64,000 nucleotides of DNA from Sitta carolinensis (lineage: Eukaryota > Chordata > Aves > Passeriformes > Sittidae). The notes under the pieces are model-generated. The model was not told the DNA's origin. It saw nothing but the letters and a program-made list of their open reading frames with translations, and did no database searches. The stretch covers positions 6,308,452 to 6,372,451 of the forward strand of contig CM063294.1 of NCBI GenBank assembly GCA_032173965.1. Reading direction: 5' to 3'. The stretch's first letter is position 1, and each line of letters begins with the position of its first letter. Positions 1-13,314 of the stretch are shown here, piece after piece. The translations under genes were made by a program, and so were the position numbers.

Positions 1-321
1 AAATAAGGATTTAAGTCAAGTACAGACATCTGAATGCTTAACTTGCAAGCTCTATACTTTTCTTGCCTTAAGTATTTTTAAGTTTGAGTTGAAGTTCAGC
101 TCATGTCTCAGTGACTAAAGGAAGGAAAAAAAAGAGAGACTGAAGGAAAGGAGGTTAGGCTTGAGGCAAGGCTTTTTTTAGGACTTAAAGAACTTTTACC
201 TCGTGTGTTCTTGTGACTCTGGGCAACTTCCTGGACTCAAGTTCTAAGTTCACTTGAAAGTATGTGCTGAGGTTAGCAGAATGCATTTCTTTTTCAGTTT
301 TATGTAATTGTGGATGCTCTC

Positions 322-337
322 TTTTTTTTTTTTTTTT
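322..337. repeat. T16 homopolymer
   Basis: Sixteen consecutive T, followed by a short CTTTCTTTCTCAG pyrimidine run, so the whole could serve as a polypyrimidine tract on the + strand. It is probably length-variable between individuals. Confidence 0.9.
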
Positions 338-1016
338 CTTTCTTTCTCAGTGTCATTTATAGATTGGCCCCTTGGGGCCATTTGGAGAACTTGCTTAAAG
401 AAGTTTTGCCATCTGAAGTTCCTTGACCCTGGCAATGCCCTCCCTCTGGTGCTCTGCTGTGGGGTGTTGCAGTTCTCTGTGTTTGTTGTGAGATGCTGGA
501 GACAAGCTGATGCTCTTTTGCCGTTTTGGGCAAAGATTAGGCTTTATCTTGGAGGTCATTTCAATGTTTAATGGTTCTCTGATATGCGGACTCCTTGTAG
601 ATTAAATCTTATTCCTATTGTAGTGTAGAACTTGTAAAAAACAGCTTTATTAGCAGATTAGCAGAAGGTTTAATTTGTTGTTGTTTGTCAGATGAGAGAA
701 AAACCATATATTTTATCTGCAAAGGTCTGGAGGGTTATCTCTTTTGCATGGTGTGTCTTATTACAGACAGCTAAAAAAATAAGTCAAGAAACATCTCACC
801 TGAAGTGGAGTGGTGTGGTGGAAGTGAGATGCAAAATCTGGCGTCTTTTGAGAAGCACTGGCAAAAGGTATGGAGAGTGAAGAACATTGCTAATTGCTGA
901 AAGCTATCAACACCTCTTTCATGTCCAAAACCATGTAGGTGAAGATGATTAGACTCAACTTCAGGTCTATTCATTTAGGTCTATTAGTATTCCAATGAGT
1001 CTGATGAAAGCTCAAG

Positions 1017-1030
1017 TTTTTTTTTTTTTT
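1017..1030. repeat. T14 homopolymer
   Basis: Fourteen consecutive T followed by CCCTTCC. This is simple sequence with no AATAAA partner on the minus strand, so it does not look like a retrotransposed poly(A) tail. Confidence 0.85.
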
Positions 1031-1551
1031 CCCTTCCTAATTAAGGTTCTTGATAAAGATTAGGAAACATTATTTGGTGGTTTCCTTAACAGTGTTTCAT
1101 TAAAAGATATCAGGACTTCATAAGTGTCCAAGTGATTTGACATGCTTGAGCAGAGTTGCACTCTTCCCTCGAGGTCCTTGGTAGAAGAAAGCAGAGATGC
1201 TGCAGGTTCTGATTGCATGTTTTGGCACAGCAACTCAGAATTTATTATAAAGCAATCCCAAACCCAGGCCTGTGCTGCGTTCTGTGCTTGCAGAAGGGAG
1301 AATCTATTTTAAGTCACTAGGGCAGCATCTTGTTTAGGCCTGAGTAACAGAAGACTTGAATGTGTGTGTTTTCTTCATTTGTCTAAAAGCAGGCAAGGAA
1401 AAGTTTGTCAGTAGTCAGAAATCTAGACAATATTAGCTTTGAGGTGGACTACACCAATTTCAGTGGCAGCTCAGAGAGGAAGTTATTTGTGTGTGGAATG
1501 ACTAAATGGAGTTACACTGGTGCCCAGCTTCTTTAAAAACCTCTTGGTGGG

Positions 1552-1575
1552 TTTTTTTTGGTTTTTTTTTTTTTT
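1552..1575. repeat. T8-GG-T14 tract
   Basis: Two T runs (8 and 14) separated by GG. This T/G-rich simple sequence is of a type common in bird introns. Confidence 0.85.
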
Positions 1576-2040
1576 AAGAGTCTGCTTTATGAATTCAGTC
1601 TCACCTTTTAAAGGGTTATAGCCTGGAATTTGATCAAGGATCCATGCTCTCTGGAGAGCGAATTAAAGAGAAGTGATTGACCTATAATGTACCTTATGGT
1701 TGGCTTTGAGAATATGTTGGTGATGGCAAGATTATTGAAGGCCAACAAGTGAATTCTGGCAGGTAGTAGGGGAATGGTAGTTGAGATGTAATGAGTTTTT
1801 CATCCTTTCAGTCTACTGTTTCTATATAAATTCAAATTAAGAGGCACAAAAATAAAATCGGGTTTCCAATAGTCCAACTTGTGTTAATGTTGATTCCTGT
1901 GTTTGTTTCTGGAACAGACCTAATAAAATCTGTGTTTAATTATCAAATCTTGGGGAACAGGATAGGGGTACAGTGAGAGCAAGTTTGAAATAGTGTATTT
2001 CAACATTTGCAGAACAATTTGTAATATCTAAGCCTATTTT

Positions 2041-2470
2041 GTCCCTACTGCTGGGGAAGTGTCACACCTGGCTTGACAAAAGCTTCCTGGATTAGAACAT
2101 TCAAGAACTCACACTGGCAAACCTTGTCAAAACACCAGCTCCATGGAATTGTCTGTGTAGGGAAATCCCACGGGTCTGCCATGCCCAGCCAGTGCTCAGG
2201 GAACTTTGTGTAGTGGTTGCATTTGGTCTTTGTTGGTTTCCAAATGCAGCTGGAGATGCCCTGCCAGGTTAGGGGAGTTGCTGGAGCAGCACGTGCTGGT
2301 GCCCCATCTCCTCTGACTCCATCCCTGTCTCCACTCCCCAGTCTGTGATGCTCGAGCATTTCTGAGCTCTGTCCCACTCCAGGGCACAGCTGGTGCAGGT
2401 GCTGCCTCCCAGGGGAGGGGATTAGTGGATGGTAAAACATTGACTGACTGATTGTGCCAAGTGAACACTG
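2041..2470. other. GC-richer non-coding block
   Basis: The base composition rises abruptly to near 50-55% G+C between AT-rich flanks. Two overlapping minus-strand open frames (131 and 90 codons) fall here, but neither resembles a protein family, and overlapping open frames are expected where stop codons are GC-depleted. It could be an old unrecognised transposon remnant. No terminal repeats or target duplications were found. Confidence 0.4.
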
Positions 2471-5400
2471 ATGGAGGAGGTTACTCTTCCCTTGAGAGTG
2501 TTGGACAACTTGTGTTTTTCTGTGAAGAAAGATAGAGATAAGTGAAGGAATTTGACATGCCCAAGTTAAGGTTTTATTTTTGACTTGAGAGAGGCTAAGT
2601 ACAGTGATTTCAGGCTCCAGTAATTAATTTCTTATGGATTAAGGGAGGAAAAATGTAAACTCTTCTCTTGGATCAGCGTAGGATTGGTCTGGTCAATCAC
2701 TGACAGTCTCTGGAGGAGACAGCAAATGTATTAACTGGTGCTTCACTCAGTCTGCAATATTTAGTAACAGCTTTTCCCAATTCCTCTCTTCTTAGAATGT
2801 GATGACAGATAAAGTGGTAGCTTAGGTTATTTAAACATTTTTCTTTAACAATTTCTCTGTCAGCCTTGTTGATAAGGCATCAGAGACCAGTTGTACTATA
2901 CATGATCAGTGTAAGGAACTGGTAAATAGCTTTTTGTTGGCAGTTTGGTACTCTGAGGATGTTGATACCTCTGGGAGTAACCAGAGTAACCTGCAAAGAT
3001 GAATTGTGTTCCTTCTCTACGTAGGGAAGATGGACATTTGAGGACATGTGTCCCCTCATTGTTTTAGTAGGAAGAATGTTGTGGTAATTGAACAATCAAA
3101 TTATAGCTTACCAGGCTAACTATGAACCCTGGATAATTCAGATGTTTAGGATATGTAAAATCTGTTTTGAGAGTAATCCAAGGGCAAGGTAATACTCCTG
3201 CACTTCTTATTGCCTGAGTGTGCCAAATGGTCTTTTTCAGAATTACTTCTCTGATTATTAGTGCTTTTCCACCACAAAATACAAGTAGGGTTTTGTTGTG
3301 ATTTAAAAATTATCATTACAGCACAGAAAACAGTTTTGTTTTATGCTAATAGAAATTTAATCTCATGGTCTCTAACAAGAGGTAGGTGGGGAAGGCAGGG
3401 AGTAGAAATTGGCACAGGGAAGGTAGCCAGTTTTGAAGAAACTAAGAAGTTGAAATGGAATTAAGACTAGAGGAAAAATTAAGAACATTTTGAGAGATAT
3501 AGATCTGTGAGTTTTTTGTTTAATTGATGCAGCTTTTGGAAGCCCTAGGATTTTGGGATGGGGGATTTATTCTTTCTACTTTCTTCCATAACTTAAATAG
3601 AATGTTCATCTTTCCAAGACAAAATCTCTCTGCAATTGTCTAAGTATCAAATAAAAAGTTCGTTGAAAACATGAGGAGCAGAAGACACTGTAGGTTTTTT
3701 CGTGCTTCTGCCATCAAAACTATTTGAGTCCCCAAGTTAGAAGGTATTTAGGTTTCATCTAATCTTCTGCCGGAAAATTTCTAGCTAGCTTTATTCCAAA
3801 CTGAGACTAGGATTCACAAATGGCTCATACTTGGCTTTGTGCTTGTTCCTTGTTCATGGTAACAGGAATCCTTCACCTCACGCATTGAGGTACATATATG
3901 TTGATTGAATATATACATATATATTGATTTATAATCAAGTTCAAAACCAGGGGGAATAGTCTTTGCTATCCAAATTCTGGTTATAAATACTAGATCTCTA
4001 ACAATCTCTATTAATATGATGCATAGATTGGAGTTGATTGTTTTTGTTGGTGTCTTTTCTCTAATGTAAATGTATCCTTCTGTTGTGTGGGTGCATGGTC
4101 ATGTAGTAGTCTGAGGAGCTTTGGGGCATGCTGCAGAATTTTATTCCCATAAATGCTTTTGGAGCTGGAGTCTTTGAAGGAGCTCTAAAAGACAAAAAAT
4201 AAGAAACCACAACAGTTATATGAGCTGTATTTGGGATCAGGGAGAGAGGGAGAAGTATTTTCCTAATTATCTGGTTTATAATGGTCTAGCAGAATTGTCA
4301 TCTTGAACTTTTTTAAATGATGTGGGGAATATTTCCTTAACACAGAGTATTTGTAAAAACCCAATAAGAGAAAACATTGCAATTGTTGTATAGTATTGTG
4401 ATCATACTCTAAATTAGTCATTTGAGTGACGTGCATTAAAATTAAATGTGGCTAGCATTTCAGTTCAAAGTAGGTAGAAATTTAGAGGTGTAACTTCTTG
4501 CTTCCTACTGATACACCTGATCTTGTTTGAGAATTTTGCCATACTGAAGTGATGAATGATGCTGAAAGTTCTAGGAGGTATCAAAGAGGTGGGATTTGGT
4601 GAAGTTCATGAAATGTTATTTGCAGGAAGAAAGTAATTTCTCTCTTTTTCCTAAAATTAAATTGGGCAAAGAAGCCTTTGCTCTACATGGGAACAGTAGT
4701 ACATGGGTGTTTCTTGATGAATGAGGGCCTCCTGGTTTACAGCAAGGAAAACCTGACCATTTTGCACCCTATTTCTTGTGACTGTTTAAGCAACTAAATA
4801 TGTTATTTTTGTTTCGGTTTGTTTTTTTCTGGCTGAAGTTCTTTCTTAACTCAGCTGATTGATCTAGGTTATTGTTCAGTTTGATGTTTTTGTTTCACTT
4901 TTCTATCTTAGTATTAGTAAATCAGGATTTACTTCAAGACCAAGTGCCCTTTAGGTCTTGTAGCTGATACAGATCTGGGTGAAAAAGCCAATTTTGGTTG
5001 TTATGTTTATTTTCTCTCATGTGAGCTGTAGTTGAAATGGCTGAGGTTTATAGCTGAGTTTGTGGCCAAATAAATATGTTTTTTCTTTAAAATGTTAAGA
5101 CAAAGAATAGGCCTTTATCCTTCTGAGAGATTAAAAGCTTTCTTAATGGCACTGTGGCATTTATTTATTTAAAATGTGTTTTTTCTCAATTTACTAGGGA
5201 GGAAAAAGCCCCACAATTGAAGATTCAATCATTAAAAAACGTTGCTTTTTACGCTCCTATATTAAATTACTTTAGGTTAGCTTGTGGTTTAGCTTTTGGA
5301 ACATGTTACTTTTGATGATTTGGAAATGACATTGGCAATTAGCTGCTCATTGACTGTTGCTGAAACAAACTTTCCTTTTGTCAGTACAGGGCCTAGTAGA

Positions 5401-6379
5401 AAGGAAAAAATTAAATGAATTATGGAGAAAATAATTTTCCAGCATTATTGAATGAAGGTAAACTGTGCTTTCAGGAGGCAAGGAAAACCAAGGTGAAGGA
5501 TGTCTCTTTCCTTGTGCCATGGATTGTGATAGAAAATGCCACTCTAAGTGGTCAGGGTTTATATGTCATGGTGCTCTGGCAAAACCAAACTCAGGTAAAC
5601 CTCTGGCAAACTAGCTTGAAGTATTTGCTTAGTATCACACTTTAAAATACTGTTCTATGCCTGCTTTCCCTCTTCCTCAGACTGGTAATTTGGGATTCTA
5701 GTAACTCTCAGCTGGGTGCTGTACCTGAAAATTTCCAATCATCTGTCAAATAAGGAGAGAATGCTGGCTACTGTGTCATTATGGGATTTTTAGATGGGGA
5801 TCTGATGGCCTGGCTTGATGGTTTGGGGTGGCATTTACAGAGTGCCTTTGTTCTGACTGGGTTTGCAGTAAGTGACTGGCTGTTTTTCACTCAGGCTTCA
5901 CAGACCTTTGTACATTTGTAACCTGGCTGTGCAGATAGCTCCATAGCAAGCACAGAAAGATTGGTTGCTCTGTGCTTTCATTAGCTTACCAAGGATCTGT
6001 CATTGTCCCCAGAAATCATATGGAGAAATAACGAGAAAATAGGTGGGCCCTTGTAATCATACATCCATTTCCTCTACAGGAATTGTTCCGGAAATGGAAT
6101 TCAGGTCTTGATTCTGCAAGAGTTTAATTTTGTGTACATGTAGGAGACCTGTGCCATCCAAACCAACTCTTGTAACTGTGGCATTACTCAAGGTCTTAAT
6201 TTCTAATTTCTTTGGGTAGGAATCTCTGCAGAGATGTCAGTGGCAGTGCCCTGCTCTGATTTTTTTCATCAGTAGCAGCGTCACAGATTGTCCATGGGAG
6301 CAGAGGTTTCTTTGGCCAGTGCCTCTGAGCTGATGATAGCCAGGGATTGTTGTAGTGTTGAACACAAAAGGGGAATGAA
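2471..6379. other. AT-rich non-coding DNA
   Basis: Single-copy-looking sequence with no gene recognised. A degenerate ATATAT-rich patch lies at about 3892-3935. A weak resemblance to a CR1 3' end on the minus strand near 3738-3775 was judged insufficient. A 76-codon open frame at 5415-5645 has no family-like pattern. Confidence 0.6.
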
Positions 6380-6800
6380 AGTGCTAATTTCCTCCTGCAG
6401 ATAACCCGTGTTAGAGGGTGACTTAATCAAAGCATCATTACTTTAATGAAAGTCTCATATAATATGCAGGACACTTGATGTAGTTTATCTAAATTAATTA
6501 CTCTCTGCTGCTAAAAGCAAGTTGTATGAAAAATTATTTGTTCTGCCTATTCATCCATCCTTTATCAGACCTTTTCCTTCTCTGATGCAACATAAGGAGC
6601 AGAAGCAGCCTTTTTCATAGTGCTGAGTGGATTAATTTGCATTGATCCCAGGCTAATAGATGAGTTATTTTACCCAAGATAGCACTCAGTAGTTTTAATA
6701 TAATTTTTATATGCCTAAATTAACAAACACTTCACAAGTAAGCAAAATACAAAATTAATTAATATTTAATTGTTATTTTCAGTTGGGTTTTTTTAAGTTG
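6380..6800. promoter_or_regulatory. candidate conserved regulatory element
   Basis: This patch holds a perfect POU octamer ATTTGCAT at 6635-6642, preceded directly by a GGATTA bicoid/OTX-type core at 6629-6634, and many TAAT/ATTA homeodomain cores towards 6720-6770. No open frame of note occurs. Vertebrate developmental enhancers often have this composition. Without a cross-species alignment this is inference only, and AT-rich DNA supplies homeodomain cores by chance. Confidence 0.25.
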
Positions 6801-9800
6801 TAAAGTAAATTTAAAAAATGACAAAGCAACCAATTTCATATGTGCATACTAACACAAATGTCAGGTCAGGTTTTGTTCTTGTGTTACAAATAAGAAAACT
6901 CCTAATATCTTTTACATTATAAATTGTGTTTATACTGCAAATTTATCTGTAAAAATATGATGAATCAGATAAAGAGCTTCTCCATCCAGTTAGAATAAAT
7001 GAAGACAAATGCCTCAGAGGCAAGGTGAATCAGCTTTAAAACTATGGAAATATTGCCCTGTGGGACACAAGTGCAAATCCTGAGTAGAAGTTATGTCTTA
7101 AACTTTATTGCCCATAAACATGTTGTTTTAAAAAGTTAGGGATGATCAACAAGAAGAAGCAAAAGCTGTATATCTTGTTTCTGATCTGGCTTAAATTTTG
7201 AGGTTTTTTTCATGGCAGCAGCAGAAGACTGCAGCATGGTGTCTTTATGGGTTGGGGTAGAAACATGTCCAAATTATTTGCTGTGCGTTTGTGGTTGGTG
7301 TTCAGTTAGGGGCTTCTTCAGTGCTGAATCTGCAGTCCTACTCCAGAGCCAGGGTGACAGGCAGTACTTGCCATCTGAGACTCTGAGCTCCTCAGGTTAC
7401 TGGGAGGAGGATGCTGGGTTGGGCAGAGCAGAGGCTTTGATGTGTGGTTGCTGGGCTGTAAGGGTGTGTAATATTAAAATCAGTTTGTCCTTCCAGAAAC
7501 AGACGTGTGGGTTTTCTGTGCTGTTTCCTGTTGAAAGCTTGCTCACAAACAGGAGCTGGCAGGCTGGATTGTGTGAACATTCTTTGTCTTGTCTGAGAAC
7601 ATAAGCCTTTGTTTTCTTAGTGGGGAGTTCCTAAACTGTTTTTTTTCAAAGGATGACTCCCTTTGATATGTACTAGGAGCATCTGTTGTGCTGATTCTTA
7701 GCTCTCAGCTGGTACCTGAAGCGGGCACAGTGTCTGCAGCACAAGGCTGATCACAAACCTGTGTTCAGGGCTCTGTCACACAGAGCAGGGCTGCACAGAG
7801 GCACAGCAGCTTCTCAGCAGCTCCTCTCAGCTGGGTGGGAGTTCTTGTGGCAGAACTGGCGTAGCACAGATGCAGAACCACTAACAGCTGCTGTGTAAGC
7901 ACTTTGAGCTGTCTCCTGTCATACATACAACTGCACAGGGCAAGAAACAGGGGCAGGGTTCAGCATGGTTTTTAAATAGCTGAGACTTGAACCATTAAAA
8001 CAGTCTTCATTTCTACAGTAATGTGGGATTTTAAAAACAAGTGAAAGTATTTCTGATGTTACTTTCTTGGCCATTCTAATATTTCTATGTAGTTATAAAC
8101 TTAGTTGTCATTCTGGGTCTTTTTCCAGCCTTTTCAGTTTATCTGAAAAATAAGCTGACTTATTTGTTCTTCTAACTTTTGAGCTTTGAATATTAGAGCT
8201 CTTCTTATCAGAATGTTCTATTATTACTCAGACTGTTTGTGAATCTGCCAAACATTGCTTTGGTTTCGTGAACTCTTGGTTCAGAAAAGAAAAAAATAAA
8301 TGTTTGTCTGTGTGTGCTTAGAATACACCAAGACATTTTCCCAGGAATGGGTCCTGTCTGCTGAGGAAGGTTTTGTGGAATGTGTCCACTCAGCCTGGTG
8401 GCTCCTATATTGAGTTGTCAGTGGGCAAAAAAGTGGAAACAAAACAGTCTTTGGGGGTCTTCTGGATGAATGCACAAGTGCTGTAAAGGGAACTTCTGTT
8501 TCTTGTGTGTTCTGGATAGTCCATAGCTGAACCCAGAGGAGTTTCTCTCATATTTAGGGAACAGTGAAGCAGAGAATGGTGAGTTTGAGTAGATAATCTT
8601 CAGGACAAGTCAGCCCAGTTACTGTTCTAGGTTTGAGGGATATCTGGAAGAGTCTGGATAAGCACCTGAACGTTGCAGTACTCATTTGAGCTGTTTCAAG
8701 GTAGCTTGCCTGTAACTGGAAATCCCTAGCTTACTTTTTCCTTTACCTGTGAGACTTTGATTTTCCCCACACATTTGGCTTTGTCCTTGACTCTTGGCAG
8801 TAGTAGCTTGCTCCTTGGCTAACCCAAATGTGCTCAAATTCAGGTGGGAAAGGCCATTTTAGGCAAATGTGAAAACTAAGGTCAAACTGACATCATTGCA
8901 TATGCTGGAAAAATATGACAAGCACAAATTATTCCAGCTTGGTCTAATTTAAGCCTGTAGGCAGACATGGTTAGCAGCTTCAACCTTCCCAGCTTATACT
9001 GGTCATGTTTTTGCTTGGTTTTTTGCAAACAAATTAAAATGGACACTGCAGCATCCTGAAATCACCCTTTGGCTTACTTCGAAGACTTGACTGAAGCCAA
9101 AGATATGCAGGTGGTTCTGACAGCTGCACTCAGCAATAGATTCTAGTCTTGTGCCCACAGAAAGTAGGTTAATCCACTGCTTCTGGCATTGTGGGTTAGA
9201 AGAAACTCTTTGCAAGTACAGTTGTATGCTGAAATGCTCTGTTTCCCTCCCCACTGTTAAAATATAATTAGTGAGGTTTTAGTCTCCTTTTTTCAGCAGT
9301 TATTAGTGCTAATGTTTTTATTTTTGCAATGTGCTGTATTTCTGAAATAAACAATTGCATGTTTTTGTTGTTTTTTTTGGCAGATGGAATCCAAGTGCAC
9401 TTGCAAATATTTGTAATTGTTACATCTACGTGGGAACTTGTGTAATCTTTCTTTTAAGAAAAATGCAATCACTTCAATACAATCAGTCTTTTGGGCAAGT
9501 TAGGTTTTTCTTTGAGCTCTGATGAGCTGGGTAGGTTTGTTTCTACTCAAAGTAAATGTGGTTTCAGATTAGAACACGTGAATTACAAAAAAGCAAAATA
9601 ACAGGCACGTTAATGGGCACTGATTAAGCTCAGTGAGAGACACATGCATTATTCCTACATTATTAACTTTCTGACACAGTTGAAATTGCCATAAATTAAA
9701 TTTGCATGAATGGTTTAGACCCCCTGTAGAATAAAATGCTTGGCTGTGATAATAGAGTGGAAGGAAATTTAAGACAAAGGTGAAATCTTAACTGATTGAG

Positions 9801-12039
9801 AGCTGATGAAATTTCTTATCTGTGTTGACAGTACAAATTCTTTGTGTACTTTGGGTCACCCTAATGGGACCAATTGTCTTCACAGTAATTAAGTCACTCT
9901 CCAACACCTCTCTTTCTGAAATTCTGAGGCTATGGGCTGCTTGGTATATACCCTTCTTGCTGTGTGTATGAGCCCCAGGGAGGGGGGAGAACCCGAACAC
10001 TGAAGGGAGAACACCACAGGGGAGTGGTAACAGAATTTTACATGGCCTTTTTTTTTCCCCTTTAGTACATACATTGACATATTTCTGGTTTCAATGAACT
10101 AGACTTTACCTGAAAATCAGATCTGAGTACTACAATTATGTTTTAACTAGTGAAATGTGCGAGTCCTTTTTTGCAAGTGGAGGAAAAATTTAATAGCTGT
10201 ATACAGTCTTAGGAAATGGAGGGCATAGGCAATTGTTATTTAATGCAAAACAATGTTCAAGATGTGTTGGTTAGGAGATTTTTTGGGATGGATTGGTTCA
10301 ATGAAGCATTCATAGTGGGTTTACTGGAATTTGTGAACTCTTGTATAGAATAAGCATATTGTTAATACAAATAGTTACTAAGTATTAGACTCTGTTTGTG
10401 CATGGAAAGCAGCTGAGCTCACTCACAGAAGCAAAGCAAACTGAAAGCTGCACACAAGTGAATGTTTTTTCACATGTTCTGCATTGAGAACTTTCCTGGT
10501 GTTGAGGCTTGAATGTTGGTTGTTTTGTCTCTGTGTAGTCTTCTCTTTAGAAAACGTTGGTTCCCTTTTTCTTTCTTGTCCCTTTGCTAAGAAAAAAGAA
10601 ACTGATTTCCAATGACAATTTTGTTTCTTATACATCCAACTGATTACTCCAAGATGAATGTATTGAGGGAGTTGGAGATGCTGAACCTGTGGCACTGCTG
10701 GCTGATTTATTTACAAGTCCTCATTAAGGTTTTTTCCTTCAAGTGGATTTTTTGCCAGCCTTGCCTCTTGTATCTCTAAGAAACATATTGTGCATTCTTA
10801 GAGCAAACCATTACCCATTGTGAGCTGTAATACTTCTCCTTTTTTTCCCCTTCTTTATTTGATGCCAGTTAATTCATGATGTGCTGTGTATAGAGATTGT
10901 TTAACTTTAAAGTCATTTGATACTTTTTTATTCCACTTGATTAAAATAAACTTGCTCTGGTTTTATTCCACATTACTACAAGATCACTGGGAAGACTTGA
11001 AGAAATTATATAAATATTTAAAATGTCTTTTGAAATCTGCTTTTGAAATATTGTTATTGATTACTACATAATTAATTTTACTTAGTAATAATATCTCACT
11101 AGTGGCAACATTTTTTGAATGCTAAAGGAACGATGGCATGATTGTGTTCTGGAGGCAAAGAAAAAACTTTCTGTTGTATTGGGTAAATGCTTTTCATTAG
11201 GTAAGAGGGACAATGATTATTACTGTGGGCAGCAAGAAGTGATGAAAGCCAAGTCTGAATTGTTGCTGTCTTGAATTCAACACACTTGTTTTGCTTTCTC
11301 ACACGTTTAGCTGTATGACTCACAGTTAATGTGTTCTTAGGGGAAAGGTATGGAGAGAACAGCCATCTGAAAAGACATTTGTCTGTTCTGTTGCAAGTGG
11401 ATTAAAAAAACCATGTGAAACTTAGGCTTGTATTGAAACATTGTGCTGAGTTGGATGTTCATAACCCTCCTTCATATCAGAAAACAAGAATGTGACAAGG
11501 CATCAGGAGTTGAACCTGGTTTTGAAAATGAAGTTGTCTCTCTGAGAGGCTTTGACTTGATGTTCCCAAAGCAAGGCACATTGAAGAGAGCAGGTGCCCT
11601 GTGTTGAGCCAGGCTTTGTGCAAATGTGTCACAGCTCTCACCTGTGTTGCTGCTTCTAGGGGAGCTGTGAGGGACCCTCTAGTTTAAAAGGTAACTAACT
11701 CTCCAGGGACATGAGATTTTTAGTGAAACTCCTTATTAATTTTGAATCTTACTGACTTGAGAGACTATGAATAAAAATGATCAAAATAGGCTAATTGGCT
11801 CTCAGTATTAAGACAAAATTTCTATTCAGTATCAGTCTGATGTTAATGATGACTCTTGTAAAAAAAGCATTAGCTCAAGCATTTCCAGGAAAACTATTGC
11901 TGAAATTATTTACAGAAATCACCATCTGTTTTGATGTTTGGGTATGCTTTATACAGCAAGGATCAAGCATAAGGCTGGGATAACAAAGAACAGATTCCTT
12001 TGTATGGAAAGAACTTCTACAAGTGCAGAGTCCATGTCA
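6801..12039. other. non-coding DNA, mixed composition
   Basis: No gene is recognised. A GC-richer patch with CAGAGCAGGGCTG-like sequence lies at about 7690-7960, and T/G-rich simple sequence occurs at 9361-9380. The largest open frame (7212-7604, + strand, 130 codons) has no recognisable domain and overlaps a frame on the other strand. A 21-nt exon-like unit with good splice sites (8558-8578, +) is noted, but this kind of unit is common by chance. Confidence 0.55.
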
Positions 12040-12125
12040 AATGTGTACCTGATAGTTCAGTCCTATGCAAATATTGAATGGATTTGCATTTTTACTGCTT
12101 TGGCCAAATATGTCCATTTATGGTA
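12040..12125. promoter_or_regulatory. dense TF-motif cluster: inverted octamers, NFI palindrome, CArG
   Basis: Within 60 bp there are four perfect consensus-type sites. ATGCAAAT (12065-12072) and ATTTGCAT (12082-12089) form an inverted POU octamer pair. TTTGGCCAAA (12099-12108) is a palindrome containing the NFI TTGGC half-site on both strands. CCATTTATGG (12114-12123) fits the SRF CArG rule CC(A/T)6GG. The density and exactness suggest an enhancer core. Function and host gene are unknown. Confidence 0.35.
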
Positions 12126-13314
12126 GTTTGTAAATGTTATTAAATGTTATTTAAGCCTATCTCTCCCTCTGGCCTTCCAGAATTCCTGAGTCATATTAAA
12201 TGAATTTGGACTTGAACCATCAATAGCAGGATGCTGCCTATTACTCTGGTGTTATTTCGCACATTAATTGCATCTTGTCTTGAGAACCATGCATATGGTC
12301 TTGCTTAAAAATACATGCTTTGAATAAAAAGGAGCTGGGGGCTCCATTCTTCTTGTATGTTTTGGGGTTTTTTCCCACTGATTGGATCTCCAAGAACTGG
12401 GAGTGAGGGAGCATAGCTGAGATCATGGTTTCTTTGAAGCTTTATTCTGTAGACATGTGGAGTATCAGACTGGGATGCAGGAGGTGTGAGTGGAACAAAA
12501 ACCCTCCAGGCTTTTGCCTTCTGTCTCATGGCAGCAGCAGATGGGTGGATGAGGTAATTTACCTATCTGGACTCAGTCACAGGCACCTCCCTGGTCTGGG
12601 CTTCAAAAAACAACTTGCTGCTATGACAACAGGATAACGATTTGGTCCTTTTAAGGAAAGAATGTGTATAGAGTGTTTATAGAATCTTTACATTGTCACT
12701 TAAATTATAAAAACGGTGTTGTAGACACTGTAATCTATAGAAACTGTTATTACATAACCAGTGCTGCTTTCTAATATGTGGAGAGAATATTCTGAGTAAT
12801 GTAAGGAATTAACAGTTCATGAAAAGCAGCCACTGTGAGCTTCAAAGAAGTCATTAAACACAATCTTTGCGATTTTTAGCGTAGTTAAGTTCCAGCCTTC
12901 AAATCAAATAGCTTCAGATGTATGTAAACATGAGTCATGTAGTACTTCTGCTTTTTGCAACTCAATCAACAAATGAAACATAAGTGAAACAGTTTATTTT
13001 TGCTATTCAAAAGCTTAACATTTGATTCAGATCAGTCTTTTCAACATTTGACATGGTGACAAGAGCCTGTTATAATATTAACAGTTAGAGGAACACACCT
13101 AATGAGATGAATTTTTGTCTTGACATCTGTCTTAAGCATTTTTTTTTTTTAATCTAGACTACAGTATGGCTTTGTAAGAGGTGCATCCAGTGTCTATGTC
13201 CTACTAGATGAATTTTGGAATAATGAAAAATGGATCAATATATGTGGCATGAATATGCTCCTGTCAGTTTGAACACACTTATCTCCGTGTCTAGTCTTGG
13301 GGGGGAATGTTCTC
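12126..13314. other. non-coding DNA with forkhead/AP-1 pair
   Basis: No gene is recognised. A forkhead core GTAAACA (12924-12930) abuts a perfect AP-1 site TGAGTCA (12931-12937), inside a stretch (12640-13110) that reads like single-copy conserved DNA. A T12 tract lies at 13139-13150. Confidence 0.45.

Larger units (their letters stand above)
1..2040. other. AT-rich non-coding DNA
   Basis: No recognisable exon, RNA gene or transposon is seen. The stretch is AT-rich with several thymine tracts listed separately and a purine-rich patch near 116-155. Open frames are short and lack family-like patterns. A minus-strand exon-like unit at 800-857 is treated as a finding, not as a gene. Confidence 0.6.

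Noticed and set aside
3738..3775. Possible CR1 3' end on the minus strand (TTAGAAGGTATTTAGG, CATCTAATCTTCTGCC)
   Set aside because: Only short blocks match the CR1 pattern, with too many differences and no terminal repeat. Similarity could be chance.
4538..4620. C-box-like TGATGA suggesting a C/D snoRNA
   Set aside because: No properly placed CTGA D box or terminal stem.
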